DNA of 64,000 bases from Chamaecyparis obtusa (Eukaryota; Streptophyta; Pinopsida; Cupressales; Cupressaceae): assembly GCA_027943335.1 (NCBI GenBank), contig BSBK01003569.1, forward strand, positions 60,001 to 124,000. The letters run 5' to 3'. Shown here in pieces: positions 26,801-37,100 of this stretch; positions within the stretch are counted from its first letter, which is position 1, and each line of letters starts with the position of its first letter. The position numbers and the translations under genes were made by a program. The notes beneath the pieces are model-generated. The model saw only the letters and a list, made by a program, of their open reading frames with translations, made no database searches and was not told the origin of the DNA.

Positions 26801-26959
26801 ATCATTGATAAGCAGTACCTTAGGAGGAATCTGAGATTGAGCTCCGTTCGGATCTAGGGCTGCTGCAATTGCGGGCACGATCTTAAAATCTGGTGCTTTC
26901 CACTCCCCTTGAACTAACATATCAGATCCTTTCTTCGCTGAAGTGCTGGATGATGCCAT
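23822..26959 (-). pseudogene. Element I large protein, 1,045 codons, unknown family, one in-frame stop
   Basis: The frame runs from MASSSTSAKKG at 26959 to 23822, broken only by a TGA at 26612-26614. At the aligned position Element II has Arg in ILSRTHNGKFWLE, so this is probably CGA changed to TGA. Layout: N-terminal globular part with IWLEQPIEITK and VTGLP (residues 117-142); conserved block IPQKLVEDYKDDICFMVD (about 311-328) and a Lys/Glu-rich acidic stretch (about 400-430). These are followed by a Ser/Thr/Pro-rich middle with several acidic runs and a C-terminal helical part. I see no transmembrane segment, protease, nuclease or polymerase motif. It follows the zinc-knuckle gene on the same strand. 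It could be a Gag-like capsid partner, an env-position protein or a captured host gene; I cannot choose. Confidence 0.8.
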
Positions 26960-27206
26960 GGTAGCTCACAGAAAATTCCTTTCACAAGAGTATTAAATCG
27001 CCGGGTTGCTCTTGAAGTTTTCTGCTCTCAAAGTGCTAAAGATTCGCGGTGAAGAATGAGTTCGATTACTTGCTTTTTGTTTACAATTCTGTCATTAATG
27101 CTCATTTCAAATTAGGGTAGGAATTCTGACAGACTGTCACCCACTAAGAATTAATTGCTCGGAAAAGACTTCGCAACTCGGTGAACTCAAGAATTCATAA
27201 TGCTCC

Positions 27207-27332
27207 GAGCTCGCTCGGTAAAGACAGGTACCGACCTTGCTCGGTGAAGACTATACCGACCTTGCTCGGTGAAGACTATACCGACCTTGCTCGGTGAAGA
27301 CTATACCGACCTCGCTCGGTGAAGACTATACC
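27207..27332 (-). repeat. 25-bp tandem repeats between the two Element I genes
   Basis: Four units of 25 bp (27233-27257, 27258-27282, 27283-27307, 27308-27332) of the form GACCTTGCTCGGTGAAGACT followed by ATACC, preceded by one degenerate unit at 27207-27232. They lie in the roughly 490-bp gap between the zinc-knuckle gene and the large gene, and share the CTCGGT core with the U3 repeats. They might act as an internal promoter or a spacer; nothing more can be said from sequence. Confidence 0.92.
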
Positions 27333-27450
27333 GACCTCCCTGTGATTTCACTGCATCTTGCATGCTGATTTAGACTTTTCTTTTAATTTCAGTTTTGGAA
27401 CTGCTTGAGATTGATCTATGAGAGTATAGTTCCAGTGCTTCCTTGGAAAT

Positions 27451-28644
27451 TTAATTTGAGTCGATAGAGCCATCCATTCCATTACTTGGACTGGATTGCT
27501 CGATAGCTTTAGGAATCCATTTTTGTCTCACCTGTTTCCTGACCTTAGTTGCTTCATTCTTCTTTCCTTCTTCAATTTCATTAGCATTCATGAAGTTTCT
27601 GGCTATGTGACCAAGTTTAGTGCATTTGAAACATCTTACGGTAGTATCTCTTTTCCTTAGATGATGTTTTATGCAATTCATGCCAATGTGTCCATATTCT
27701 CCACAGTAATGACATCTACACCAGGTGTTGTAGTCCCATCCAAACATTGCTTTCACAATTTGTTCTGCTGGATTAAATGTCTTGGATCTGCACTCGGATG
27801 CCTTGTGACCTTGTTTGTTGCACTTGTGACAATTACCTCTGAATCTAGGTTTTTCCCTACATTCATTTTCTTTATGACCAGGTTGATTGTAGCTATAACA
27901 TTTTCCATTGAATTCTGCTTTTTCATTGTTCCAACATTTATTTGAAGTATGTCCTATTTTACCACAATGATTACAAGTAGGTTTTTGATTTCTTTTAGTA
28001 CCTTGCTTAGAGGATTCGCCTTCTTCTTTGTATCCAAGTCCTTCTTTTCCTTTTTGCTTATGAAGATTTCGTTCATACAGCTGATTCAAGTCTTCTTGAC
28101 TTTTCAGCATTCCTTCATTGATTTGTTTTTCAGCGTTTAGGTCATCCATCAATCTTAGATTGATTTCCTTTTCAGATCTTAGTTCTTCTCTTGTGTTTTC
28201 TATTTCTGATCTTAGATTTAGAATTTCTTCATTTGTATGAGAGATCTGATCAATTAGATTTTCTAGCTGAAGGGTTTTGTTTTGGACTTCAATGTTTCTT
28301 TCATCTAATTCATCTTTCAACTTGTTTTTCTGTTCCAAGATCTCACAGAATCTTGTAGAGTGTAGTTCTTGTTCTCTTTTCAATTTTCTCACTTCTTCCT
28401 GCAGAGACCCATTCTTTTCTAGGAGTTCTTTGATAGCATTGTTTGCTTCATCTGAGTTGTTTGAGGGAAGAAGATCTTCAATCTTTTCTTCAATGTAATT
28501 CTGATCATTCATCTGATTTGCAAGTTCCTTCCTTCTCCTTAGGGATTGGGAAAGATGTTCTTTTGCTTCTTTGAGTTTAGCTATGGCCATTTCCAGATCT
28601 AGCTTTTCATTTTCAATCACCTTGTTCAGTTTGAATACCTCCAT
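27451..28644 (-). CDS. Element I coiled-coil CCHC zinc-knuckle protein (Gag-like), 397 aa
   Basis: An intact 397-codon frame starts 53 bp downstream of the PBS in element orientation, the normal gag position. Residues 1-195 are highly charged with heptad-like Leu/Ile spacing, so probably coiled coil. Five CCHC zinc knuckles follow: C224/C227/H232/C237, C249/Y252/H257/C261, C272/C275/H280/C285, C311/C314/H319/C324 and C338/C341/H346/F351. The second and fifth have each lost one zinc ligand. The third and fourth are separated by a conserved-looking IVKAMFGWDYNTWCR segment. Knuckles of this type bind retroelement RNA. There is no typical capsid domain and no pol frame after it. Element II carries the same gene in broken form at 45584-46759. 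Confidence 0.88.
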   Translation of the reverse strand: MEVFKLNKVIENEKLDLEMAIAKLKEAKEHLSQSLRRRKELANQMNDQNYIEEKIEDLLPSNNSDEANNAIKELLEKNGSLQEEVRKLKREQELHSTRFCEILEQKNKLKDELDERNIEVQNKTLQLENLIDQISHTNEEILNLRSEIENTREELRSEKEINLRLMDDLNAEKQINEGMLKSQEDLNQLYERNLHKQKGKEGLGYKEEGESSKQGTKRNQKPTCNHCGKIGHTSNKCWNNEKAEFNGKCYSYNQPGHKENECREKPRFRGNCHKCNKQGHKASECRSKTFNPAEQIVKAMFGWDYNTWCRCHYCGEYGHIGMNCIKHHLRKRDTTVRCFKCTKLGHIARNFMNANEIEEGKKNEATKVRKQVRQKWIPKAIEQSSPSNGMDGSIDSN

Positions 28645-28696
28645 TGTCCTGGATCTTTGCTCAAGCTAGTTAAGCTTTGTCTTGAGAACCAATGCA

Positions 28697-28708
28697 GCTC
28701 TGATACCA
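28697..28708 (-). promoter_or_regulatory. Primer binding site of Element I (initiator Met tRNA)
   Basis: In element orientation TGGTATCAGAGC lies two bases after the 5' LTR. It is the standard plant match to the 3' end of initiator Met tRNA. Confidence 0.95.
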
Positions 28709-28710
28709 AT

Positions 28711-29901
28711 TGTTGGAAATATTCAGGAATTAACCAAGTTACTGAGAGGGGAGGGGTGAATCAGTAACTCCAAATTTTCTTTCAATTTTAACATATAATT
28801 TACCTTTTAACCTTTGCATACAGAAAGCATGAAACTTACAAACATTCACAATGATGACACATAGATTTGGTTACCCAGAAACCTTCCAAAAGAAAGTAAA
28901 ACTGGGGTGGGGATGAAACCCACAAAGCTTTAATACTGCAGAATAAAGTTGGCCGGTTAAGGCTTACAATTTGATCACTTCTGATGATCTGCCCTGTTAG
29001 GAGCAATAAGGATTGCTAAAACCACCTTGTTAAAGGATTTACAAACATACAGTGAAGTATGCACTCAGTAAAGAGATTTATACAAAGACTGTTAAGTCTA
29101 CCCGGTTAAAGGATTTAGTACTGATTCACCTGTTAGAATGAAACAGTAGATCTCTGCTTTGCAACTGGATTGCTGAATGAGATTCGCTGATGTAATGATG
29201 ACCTTCTGTGATGAATTTGTCTTTGCTGTATCTTATACTTCTGAAGCTTTCTGTAATTCGCTTATTTCTGCCTTTCTTTCTCTTTCACATATATTCTGCT
29301 TTTTTTTTTTTTATTTCATTACTTGTATATCATCTTTTATTTCTACAACATTGTTTATATACAAGTCTCAAACAATTAATTACAATTACAATTACAATTA
29401 CACAGTCGGCTTGACAAATAAACATAAGTGCTACTAAGTCGGCCCAAATATGGTTACCCGGTTCCTTCAAACTGACTCGGTGACTTTCTGATACTCGGTG
29501 TCCACTGCATTACTCGGCATCATCATGCACTCGGTAGAAGTGAAGGCACGGTTCATACTGATCACTCGGTAGGTATTGAACTCGGTAAGCATTGGTGACT
29601 CGGTAGACAAGATGTTACTCGGTTTACATTGTCCTGATCGGTTTGTACTAACTTGCTCGGTTTGCACTGTCTGCTCGGTTTGCACTGTCTACTCGGTTTG
29701 CACTGTCTGCTCGGTTTGCATTGTCTGCTCGGTTTGCACTGTCTGCTCGGTTTGCACTGTCTGCTCGGTTTGCACTGACTGCTCGGTTTTCACTTGTCTG
29801 CTCGGTTTACACTGACTGCTCGGTTTTCACTTGTCTGCTCGGTTTACATCCAGAATGCAAATAAGTGTTGTCACTAGTGGCAATACTGCTTAATGCCAAC
29901 A
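28711..29901 (-). repeat. Element I 5' LTR (1,191 bp)
   Basis: Direct repeat of 22462-23581 with only scattered substitutions. It ends in the same TGTTGG and CCAACA termini. Four extra 18-bp units account for its greater length. Confidence 0.95.
29637..29848 (-). repeat. 18-bp tandem repeats in U3 of the Element I 5' LTR
   Basis: Same repeat family as 23388-23529 but with four additional TGCTCGGTTTGCACTGTC units. In element orientation the array starts about 50 bp inside the LTR. Confidence 0.92.
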
Positions 29902-30003
29902 GGGAATGCGTTGGAAGATTATCTAGCTAACCTAGGATGTAATGGGAAGAATATTGATGATCTAAGGCCAGTGGACTATTTTAAAACTGACCATGAGTTG
30001 TGA

Positions 30004-32024
30004 AGACCGATAGAAAATGATAAAAAGAGCATTAAATTACCATAAGTATTTTATCTATGTCCAAAATTTGGGGTATTTTTTGGATAATGTTTAGTATAAT
30101 CATGTCATTGACACCCTCCTCTCTTCAGCCGATACAATCATACCAGTGATGCCCTCCTTTCTTCAGCTGGAATACTAAAGGTGATTTCCCTCATGAATCA
30201 TACTTTTCTATCTATTATGGAGGATAATCAATACATTTTCGGTTGTCGCTTTGGGATTTCACGTGCCTTCTCACATCCAATTGGCTCTAATCTTTCCACA
30301 TGACATTTTCAATACCCACCTTCATTTCATATTTAGTGTATGAAGGCTTGGGTTTTTACTCTAAGTGTGCGATAGTTTGTGTGACAGGGCCTCAATCACT
30401 TCTCTAATTTATGGTGGATATTTTTTAAATCCCCAGTAGTACCATGACATGATATCATCCTTCATTGGCATGGATATAAGGACTTAATTCTCTACATATA
30501 TTTAAGTGTGGGTGATTGAATATGGAGTTTTTGAGATGCATGTCTTCTGGCCTTCTCCACAATGAACTACTGCCTCAAAATTATAGGGTTTTTGTCTTAC
30601 CAATGGATTCAAAGTAACCCCTTCCTGTGTGAATTGATGGTCCTCAGCTTGATCTCATCTTTGTGTGCCATTATTTGATGCTATGTAGGGCTATTTGAAG
30701 GATTATAGGGGAGCATGTGCTTTCGCTGAGAACCAAACAAGTTCTATTCCATTCGCAGCTAGTATCAATTTTCTTATCCAACCTGATGGATTTAATGTAG
30801 TCTTTAGACTTATTGATCATAATTGCAAACAAAGTCATCCACCCATAATTTATCAAGGATAGCGGGCTAATATTGTTTATCCACAAATGTGATCTTTGGT
30901 CAGGTAATGCTCTTGTGGGCAGTCTATTTTCTCTTCATTTTTTGTTGACTAGTCATGAACACATGATGGCATTTGACAACATAAAATGGGCTATGGAGAG
31001 ACAAAATTTGATAATCATCAAAGCTAATTTTCAAGTGGTGGGCTCAGCCTTGGGTAAGGATCTAGAAGCCAACATTAGGTGTTGTGACAACACTATGCTT
31101 TATTTTTTGGGCACGCCCAATACATCATCGCGGCCATGTTGGAAAAATGGTCAGCACTGCCCTCAGGATTCATGACATGGTTTAATAGCCTCCCGTGTCT
31201 TCTATAAGTCTAGTGGTTATATCGGGCATTAATAGGTTGATCTTTTGGTGTAACAAAAACTGCTACTTGTAACAAGTGGTATCAGAGCTTGGTCATAGGT
31301 TCAAATCCCCTCAAGTAACGCTGAGGGGGAGATTGTTGGAAAAATTATCAGCTCTCCCCTTTGGATTCGTGACATTGTTTAACAGCCTCCTATGTCTTCT
31401 ATAAGTCTAGTGGTTGTGTTAGGCATTAACAGGTTGATCTTTTGGTGCAATGGTAACCGCTACTTGTAACATGCCACTCCCTCTACCTTTGTCCTCTCCT
31501 AATAGAGCTCTACCTCCTAGCACATCCATGTTGGTGCCTAACATAAATTTTCTTCTAGATCCTTTTCCTTGCGATATCCAATATGGTATGTTCATGGGCC
31601 AGTCTTCCAAGGATCAAGATGGGTGGGTGGTCGAGATCCCCTTGGCTCCTCTTGTTGGTTGGGATGCTGCTTGGGACCTTGTTCATGGTGTTTCCAAGCC
31701 AGTGGCCATGGAGGAGTGACAGCTTATTCCCCTCTTTCAGACTTTTTTGCGAGTTTGGTTTAACCTTTATCTTTTGCATTATGATGATATGAAGGTAGGA
31801 TTTTTTTGGTGATAATTTTGTATACTCCATGCCTCACAACTTGATGAATTTTATCCATGGATAGCAATGAAAAATCTATGTAAATATTATGTAATTATCT
31901 AAGTTCCAATTGTATATGACAAAGATTCTAGGTTGTCTTCCTAATTCTTTCCTGGATGAGTCTTTGAATCAGTTTTATTAAATAAATATATATACGCTAG
32001 CTAGCCCACTTTTTCTTAAAAAAA
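30004..32024 (+). pseudogene. Unrecognised degraded coding DNA, split by a TRIM
   Basis: After the LINE stop at 30003 come about 850 bp without a gene. An open plus-strand stretch begins near 30873 (FIHKCDLWSGNALVG...). It is interrupted by the TRIM at 31137-31471 and continues in the same frame as SSRP|LPLPLSSPNRALPPSTS to a stop near 31719. I recognise no domain in it (WVVEIPLAPLVGWDAAWDLV near the end). A short A-run at about 32016-32023 may mark the 3' end of a LINE-type insertion. It could be a LINE or host-derived fragment. Confidence 0.4.
31137..31471 (+). mobile_element. TRIM element (335 bp) with 138-bp LTRs
   Basis: Two 138-bp direct repeats, 31137-31274 and 31334-31471, both start TGTTGGAAAAAT and end CTACTTGTAACA. 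The 59-bp internal region holds only a PBS (TGGTATCAGAGC, 31277-31288) and a PPT (GAGGGGGAGAT, ending 31333). Target duplication is GGCCA at 31132-31136 and TGCCA at 31472-31476 (4 of 5). Removing it restores an open frame across the site. This is a terminal-repeat retrotransposon in miniature, fully dependent on other elements. Confidence 0.93.
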
Positions 32025-33112
32025 AAGATTAAGAGGAGTGGCCAAATTATCTAATCTGGAAAGATAATCCTTCAGGTTCTTTCTTTGTTTCTTATGCTTC
32101 TAAAATGTTGTCTCTCAAAGTTGATCCTATTCCTTGTTGGGCCTGGGCTTGGATTAAGAATCTCATCCGTAAGGTGAATATGTTCCTTTGGTGTTCTCTT
32201 TAGAATAAAATTTTGACTACTGACAATATTTTCTGCAGGGGTCTCTATTTAACCAATACATGTAGCCTTTGTCAGCATGATTAGGAATCACTGGATCACA
32301 TCTTCATCCATTGTCCCTTTGTGGTCTCTATCTGGACTAAGATCCTTTCCTCTTTCTCTTTATGTTGGCCTTTTACTAGAAGTATTTAGGATTTTTTTAT
32401 GGGCTATTGTTGTCCCTTCAATGGTAATTCTCTCAAGACTCTCTGGTCTTTTACTCTCCCTCACCCTCTTTGGGGAATTTGGAAAGAGAGAAATAACTTT
32501 ATTTTGTGTAACTTGGCTCTCCATCCTGATGTGCTTGAATTCAAAATTAGAAGGGATACTTCTAAAAATGTTAATTTATTAAGGTATCTTCCTTTTCCTT
32601 CATCTCCTTCCGATCAGGCCATTTTTCTTCACTGGATATTGAGCTTGAAGGATTTTGGTGGTACTTCTAACATATCCAGGGAGGAAGCAGTTTGGGGATT
32701 TCCACCTACGGGTTGGGTTAAGATTAATTTTGATGGGGCTTCCAAATGAGACCCTAAAAAGGAATGATGTAGAGGAGTTCTCAAAGATGATAAAGGTATT
32801 TTGAAGGCTTCCATTACTTCCCCTCTTGGCATCCAATATAATCATGTGGCCAAAGTGATGGTGACGTAGTATGCTATCATGTTAGCCAGAGATTGCAATT
32901 ATTCTAAGGTATGGATTGAAGGTGACTCAAGTAATATTATTAATTTCCTAAAAGGAATTAGCACTCCTTTTGGTCTATTAATAATACCATTGTTAAGGAA
33001 AAGGAGATCATAAATGATTTTGAGTCATGTCATATATCCCACAGGTACAGGTAAATTAATGTGGTGGTAGATGGTTTTACAAATGAGGTTGTTTACACAA
33101 GAAAAATCATGG

Positions 33113-34699
33113 TGGTACAGGAGCACCTACTCCTACTCTAGATTCAACAGGCATTCCTATGAATTCTAGGATTTCACACTAAGGTCTTTAGAGGCCTCTA
33201 GTCATGCTTAGGATAAGGGTTAGTCTTTGGATCTCATTGAAAGACCATAGTTCCAAGTTGGCATTTTATGAGTCCTTGGTTTAACTACTAGTCATTTATG
33301 GTCCAACACCCTAGTCTTAGGTATTTTAATGCTTTTCTATGTTTGGACCCATTAGGGATCATCTAGATAAGGTTAAGACCAATTTTGGTCATTAGATTTG
33401 CAAGAAATGCAAAATTGTCAAAGTTGCTCAAAAGTTGTTAAGCAACTTCCGAGCAACTTTCTAAAAGTTGTCAAACATTGTAATTAACCCCCCCAAATGG
33501 CTAGTTGATTCAAACCACTCATGTATCCATTGGGAGTATCCTATATAAGCCATTATAGGTGGGTGATAGGATAACAACATGTAATTTGGCATTTATCAAT
33601 ACAAAAACCATCATTTCTCTACAGATTTTTTGTGTATCAGGAAACTATACGGATAGGTAAAAATGTGAGGGCATGAAATAGTGATTCCAAATGTTTAAGC
33701 ATTGAGTCACCTTTCATCTACACTTGGTCTCATGTATTGATCAGCCTTAGTTTGAAAGATATCTGATTTTTAGTGACAGTGCCTAGGATTGAGGCTTAAA
33801 ATCAAGGTTTGTGATAGGGCCTAATTGTTTAGGCACATTCCACCATGGGAAATTGATGCCCCTTGGTGGAATAATTTTTTTAAAAATGTTCCTTCATATT
33901 ATGTAGGTTAGAGAGGTGGATTTGCACAGGAGTGGATTTGCCACAAGACCCTAGGTGTACATCTCTATGTGTGCACCAGTCAAGTAACTAGGACAGTCCT
34001 CCTAGATTGCGGTTGGGGATTCTTCAGGACCTAAAAACTTGGATTCTAAGTTTTTTCACATTTTCACATATGCCCCCACACTTTATTTTTGATTTTTCAT
34101 AGGTGAGGAAGCACTTGTAGTGCATTTGGAGCCCTAATTAGGCCTATTAGCCCGGTCTAATATTGCAACAACAGTAACCTCCACTCATTTCCACTCCTTG
34201 GTATTTAGGCATGTTTAGTAAACCCCAAAAGGGTATCAGAATCCTCAACCCATTCATTACTTCAGTTGGAAGTAATTTGTGTTATGTCTAGTTTTCCTTC
34301 TAGGAAGGGCTATAAGCAGGATACTAGGTTTGTGCAGCAGCATAACCTTACAAGTTTCTCAATGGTGAAAGAACCATTGGAACTATTTATATAAGAACTA
34401 AATAGGCTAGAACAATACTCATAAGCCATCCTTGGTCTTAGTCTCCATTCCTTTGGATTTGTTTTCACATGGGGCTAGTAAGTTCTCTTAGTGTATCCTT
34501 GGTTTTTGGTGCTTGAAACTTGGGTAGACCTAGTGATTAGGTTACCTTGGATAGTTGAGGTTGTGATAACCTTGTTTCTAATCCTTTTTGATACTTGTGA
34601 TAAGTAATTCAGCACTAGACCCTTCACCTTGGGTGTTGAGGGATTCAAACTCACCAAATTGCTCACTGTTGGAGGCTTCTGCTGACCACTGCTGCATCA
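33113..34699 (+). repeat. Chromovirus 5' LTR (1,587 bp)
   Basis: Starts TGGTACAGGAGC and ends GCTGCATCA, and is a direct repeat of 38139-39722. A TATATAAG at about 33542-33549 is a plausible TATA box. Confidence 0.92.
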
Positions 34700-34701
34700 A
34701 G

Positions 34702-34713
34702 TGGTATCAGAGC
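34702..34713 (+). promoter_or_regulatory. Chromovirus PBS (initiator Met tRNA)
   Basis: TGGTATCAGAGC, two bases after the 5' LTR. Confidence 0.93.
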
Positions 34714-34714
34714 T

Positions 34715-37072
34715 ATGTCTGATCTTGAGAATGAGGATATCCCTACAAGGGTTACAAATAGTGAGTTAGAAAAGATGGTGAGAGAGAAAAAGGCTTCAAA
34801 TAAGGCCTTAACTAAGAGGCTTCAAGAGCTTGAGAAGAAGCTTGATGACAAGGACAAAGATGAGTCTGAAAATGAAGAAGGGAGTGAAGAAGAGAAGGGT
34901 GATCCTAATCAACATATCCCTGTAGACCAAAGACCTTTCATAGATGCTTTGCAGTCCATGGGAAGAAGAACCATGGAGGAGAAGATAGAATTTTTGGTTT
35001 TCAATGGCAAGATGAATGTTGATCTAGCCTTGGATTGGATAGAGGCATTAACAAAATTCTTTGAATGTGAAGACATCCCTGAAAAATAGAGGGTAAAGGT
35101 AGCAAGATCCAAGTTGAAGGGAGAAGCACTAACTTGGTGGAACTTCATCCAAACAAAGAGGGTGAAGAATGGGAAGAACATGATCAATTCATGGAATAGA
35201 ATGATAGTATTGATCAAAGAGACATATGTACCTGAGGACTATGGGGTACAACTTCATAGGAGGAAGCACATTCTGAAACAAAAGGACATGGATGTAGGCT
35301 CATACACCGCGGAGTTCTTGAAATTGTGCATGAAGATCAATATGGCTAAAGATGAGGAAGAAAAGCTAGCAAGGTACATGAATGGCTTGAAAGTATCAAT
35401 TCAAGAAGAATTGAGTCTACACTACCCTACCACAATCGATAGGTGCTATCAAATGGCACTTAAGGTAGAGGAAAAATGGAAGAGAAAGAAGGATTTTGGC
35501 AAAGGAAAGAGCAATGATAGTGGGAAGAGTTTTAGAGGAAAAAACAACTCTTGGAACAAGGGACAAAGTAGTGGCAATAGCAGGAAGGCCCCTGACCAAG
35601 GAGATAAATAAAATAGTGACTCTAATTCAAGAGGAAACTATAGAGGAAGAAGACCTTTCAATAGAGGAAGGAAAAATTCAGGAAGAGGCAATGGACCATT
35701 GAAGTGTTTTTATTGCAACCAATTGGGACATCATGTAGGAAGATGCCCTAAGAAGAGAAACAATAACCAAGGTGAGAGGAGAGCACAATTTGTCCAAGAA
35801 GATAAGCAAGAAGACAATGTTGATGCTAGAGACTTGGAACCAAAAGAAGGAGTGTTTCTAATGATGAGGCAGGTCTTCCTTCAAGTACCACAAACCCAAG
35901 AGCCTCCAAAAAGAAATAATCTCTTTAGGACAAAGATCAAGTGTCATGGAAAGGTATGCAATCTTCTTATTGATTCTGGTTCAACTGAAAATCTTATGTC
36001 TTGTGAAATGGTTCAGAAATTAAACTTGCCTAAGAAGACACACCCTTGCCCCTATCATGTATCATGGTTAACCAAAGGCCAACAAACTCTAGTCACAAAA
36101 CAAGCTTGGATAGAGTTTTCTATTGCTAACTTCAAGGACAAGGTCCTTTGTGATGTTGTTGAGATTGATGCAGCTCACATCCTTGGAGGTAGGCCTTGGC
36201 AATTTGATGTTGATGCCACCCACCATTATAGGAAGAACACCTACTCCATCACCAAAGATGGGAAGACCTTCACTATGAAGCCCCTACCGGATAGAAAAAC
36301 TAAAAAGGAACCCACTATGATTATCATGGGGGAAAAGGAGATGTTGAAAACCTTGAAAGAATCTGATATTGAACAATTTGTCTTGATTTCAAAACCCAAA
36401 GATAACATCAGGTCTGGTTAAGAAGAGCCCATGCCAAATGAAGTAAAAAATCTTCTACAAAAGTACAAAGATGTCACTGTTAGTGACTTTCCCTCTACCC
36501 TCCCTCCCATTAGAGACATTAGTCATCAAATAGATCTCATACCAAGCTCATCCCTTCCTAACAAGGCACCATACAAAATGACACCATTGCAACATGCAGA
36601 GATTGCAAAACAGGTCACTAAATTGTTGGAAAGAGGGCTCATTCAAAAGAGTCTCAGTCCTTGTGTTGTACCTTCAATCTTGGCCCCTATAAAGGATGGA
36701 AAATGGAGGTTATGCACTAATAGTAGGGCCCTAAACAAAATCACAATAAGGTACAGATTTCCCATGCCAAGGATTGAGGACCTATTGGATCAACTAGGAG
36801 GTGCTTGCTACTTCACCAAGATAGACTTAAAGTCTGGTTATGACCAAATTATAATCAAGCCCAGAGATGAATGGAAAAAAAAATTCAAGACTACTGAAGG
36901 TTTTTTTGAATGGTTAGTAATGCCCTTTGGTTTAAGCAATGCCCCTAGCACTTTTATGAGGCTTATGAATGATATATTCATAGATTTTATTGGAAAATTT
37001 GTTGTTGTTTACCTTGATGACATACTAATATTTAGTCATAGCAAGGAAGACCATCTTGATCATGTAGAATAG
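34715..37072 (+). pseudogene. Chromovirus gag-protease-RT frame with four stops
   Basis: One continuous reading frame from MSDLENEDIPTR at 34715 covers several domains. The first is a coiled-coil N part with retrotransposon Gag (FNGKMNVDLALDWIEAL...LKGEALTWWNF). Next come a CCHC knuckle (CFYCNQLGHHVGRC, about 35702) and an aspartic protease with LLIDSGSTENLM. RT follows, with KIDLKSGYDQI, MPFGLSNAPSTFMRLMN and the catalytic YLDDILIFS near 37010. Stops at 35087, 35609, 36419 and 37070 (first base) each fit a CAG or CAA codon changed to TAG or TAA. The ATG lies almost against the PBS, as in many plant gypsy elements. The frame is lost at the deletion near 37100, inside RT. Confidence 0.93.
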
Positions 37073-37100
37073 GTACTAAGAAGACTCCATCAGAAAAATA

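Larger units (their letters stand above)
22462..29901 (-). mobile_element. Element I: complete two-gene LTR element without pol, 7,440 bp
   Basis: In element orientation (minus strand) the order is 5' LTR 29901-28711, PBS, zinc-knuckle gene, 25-bp tandem repeats, large gene, PPT, 3' LTR 23581-22462. Ends are TGTTGG..CCAACA, with target duplication GGGAA at 22457-22461 and 29902-29906. The insertion splits a LINE RNase H frame that closes perfectly when it is removed. The internal 5.1 kb has no protease, integrase, RT or RNase H motif, so the element must have relied on another element's enzymes. The Met-tRNA PBS and the GGGGGAGAT PPT point to a copia-type helper. The LTRs are nearly identical except for repeat number, so the insertion is probably fairly recent. 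Confidence 0.92.
21536..30003 (+). pseudogene. LINE ORF2 3' end: zf-RVT and RNase H, split by Element I
   Basis: The plus strand encodes the tail of a plant LINE ORF2. It begins with a zf-RVT-like segment (FSWIAHKKRVLTSDRLAKFN...CEHGLEDSNHLFLNFPF), followed by an RNase H-like domain of the RVT_3 type (GTVKINFDGSS...GIGTCIRDHHGD..., MDEAHALFSGLVLAKQ, VEGDSMVIIKSY). At 22461 it is interrupted by Element I. Removing that element and one GGGAA gives LREGN|ALEDYLANLGC in one frame, ending at a TGA at 30001-30003. The REGN..AD..A pattern is the usual end of these RNase H domains. A stop follows FDGSS, so the copy is dead. The polymerase core is not present upstream. Confidence 0.85.

Noticed and set aside
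27207..29848. CRISPR-like arrays
   Set aside because: The 25-bp and 18-bp repeats are directly abutting with no unique spacers, and the context is plant retroelement DNA.
31277..31288. Possible tRNA gene fragment
   Set aside because: TGGTATCAGAGC sites here and elsewhere are primer binding sites next to LTRs; no cloverleaf surrounds them.
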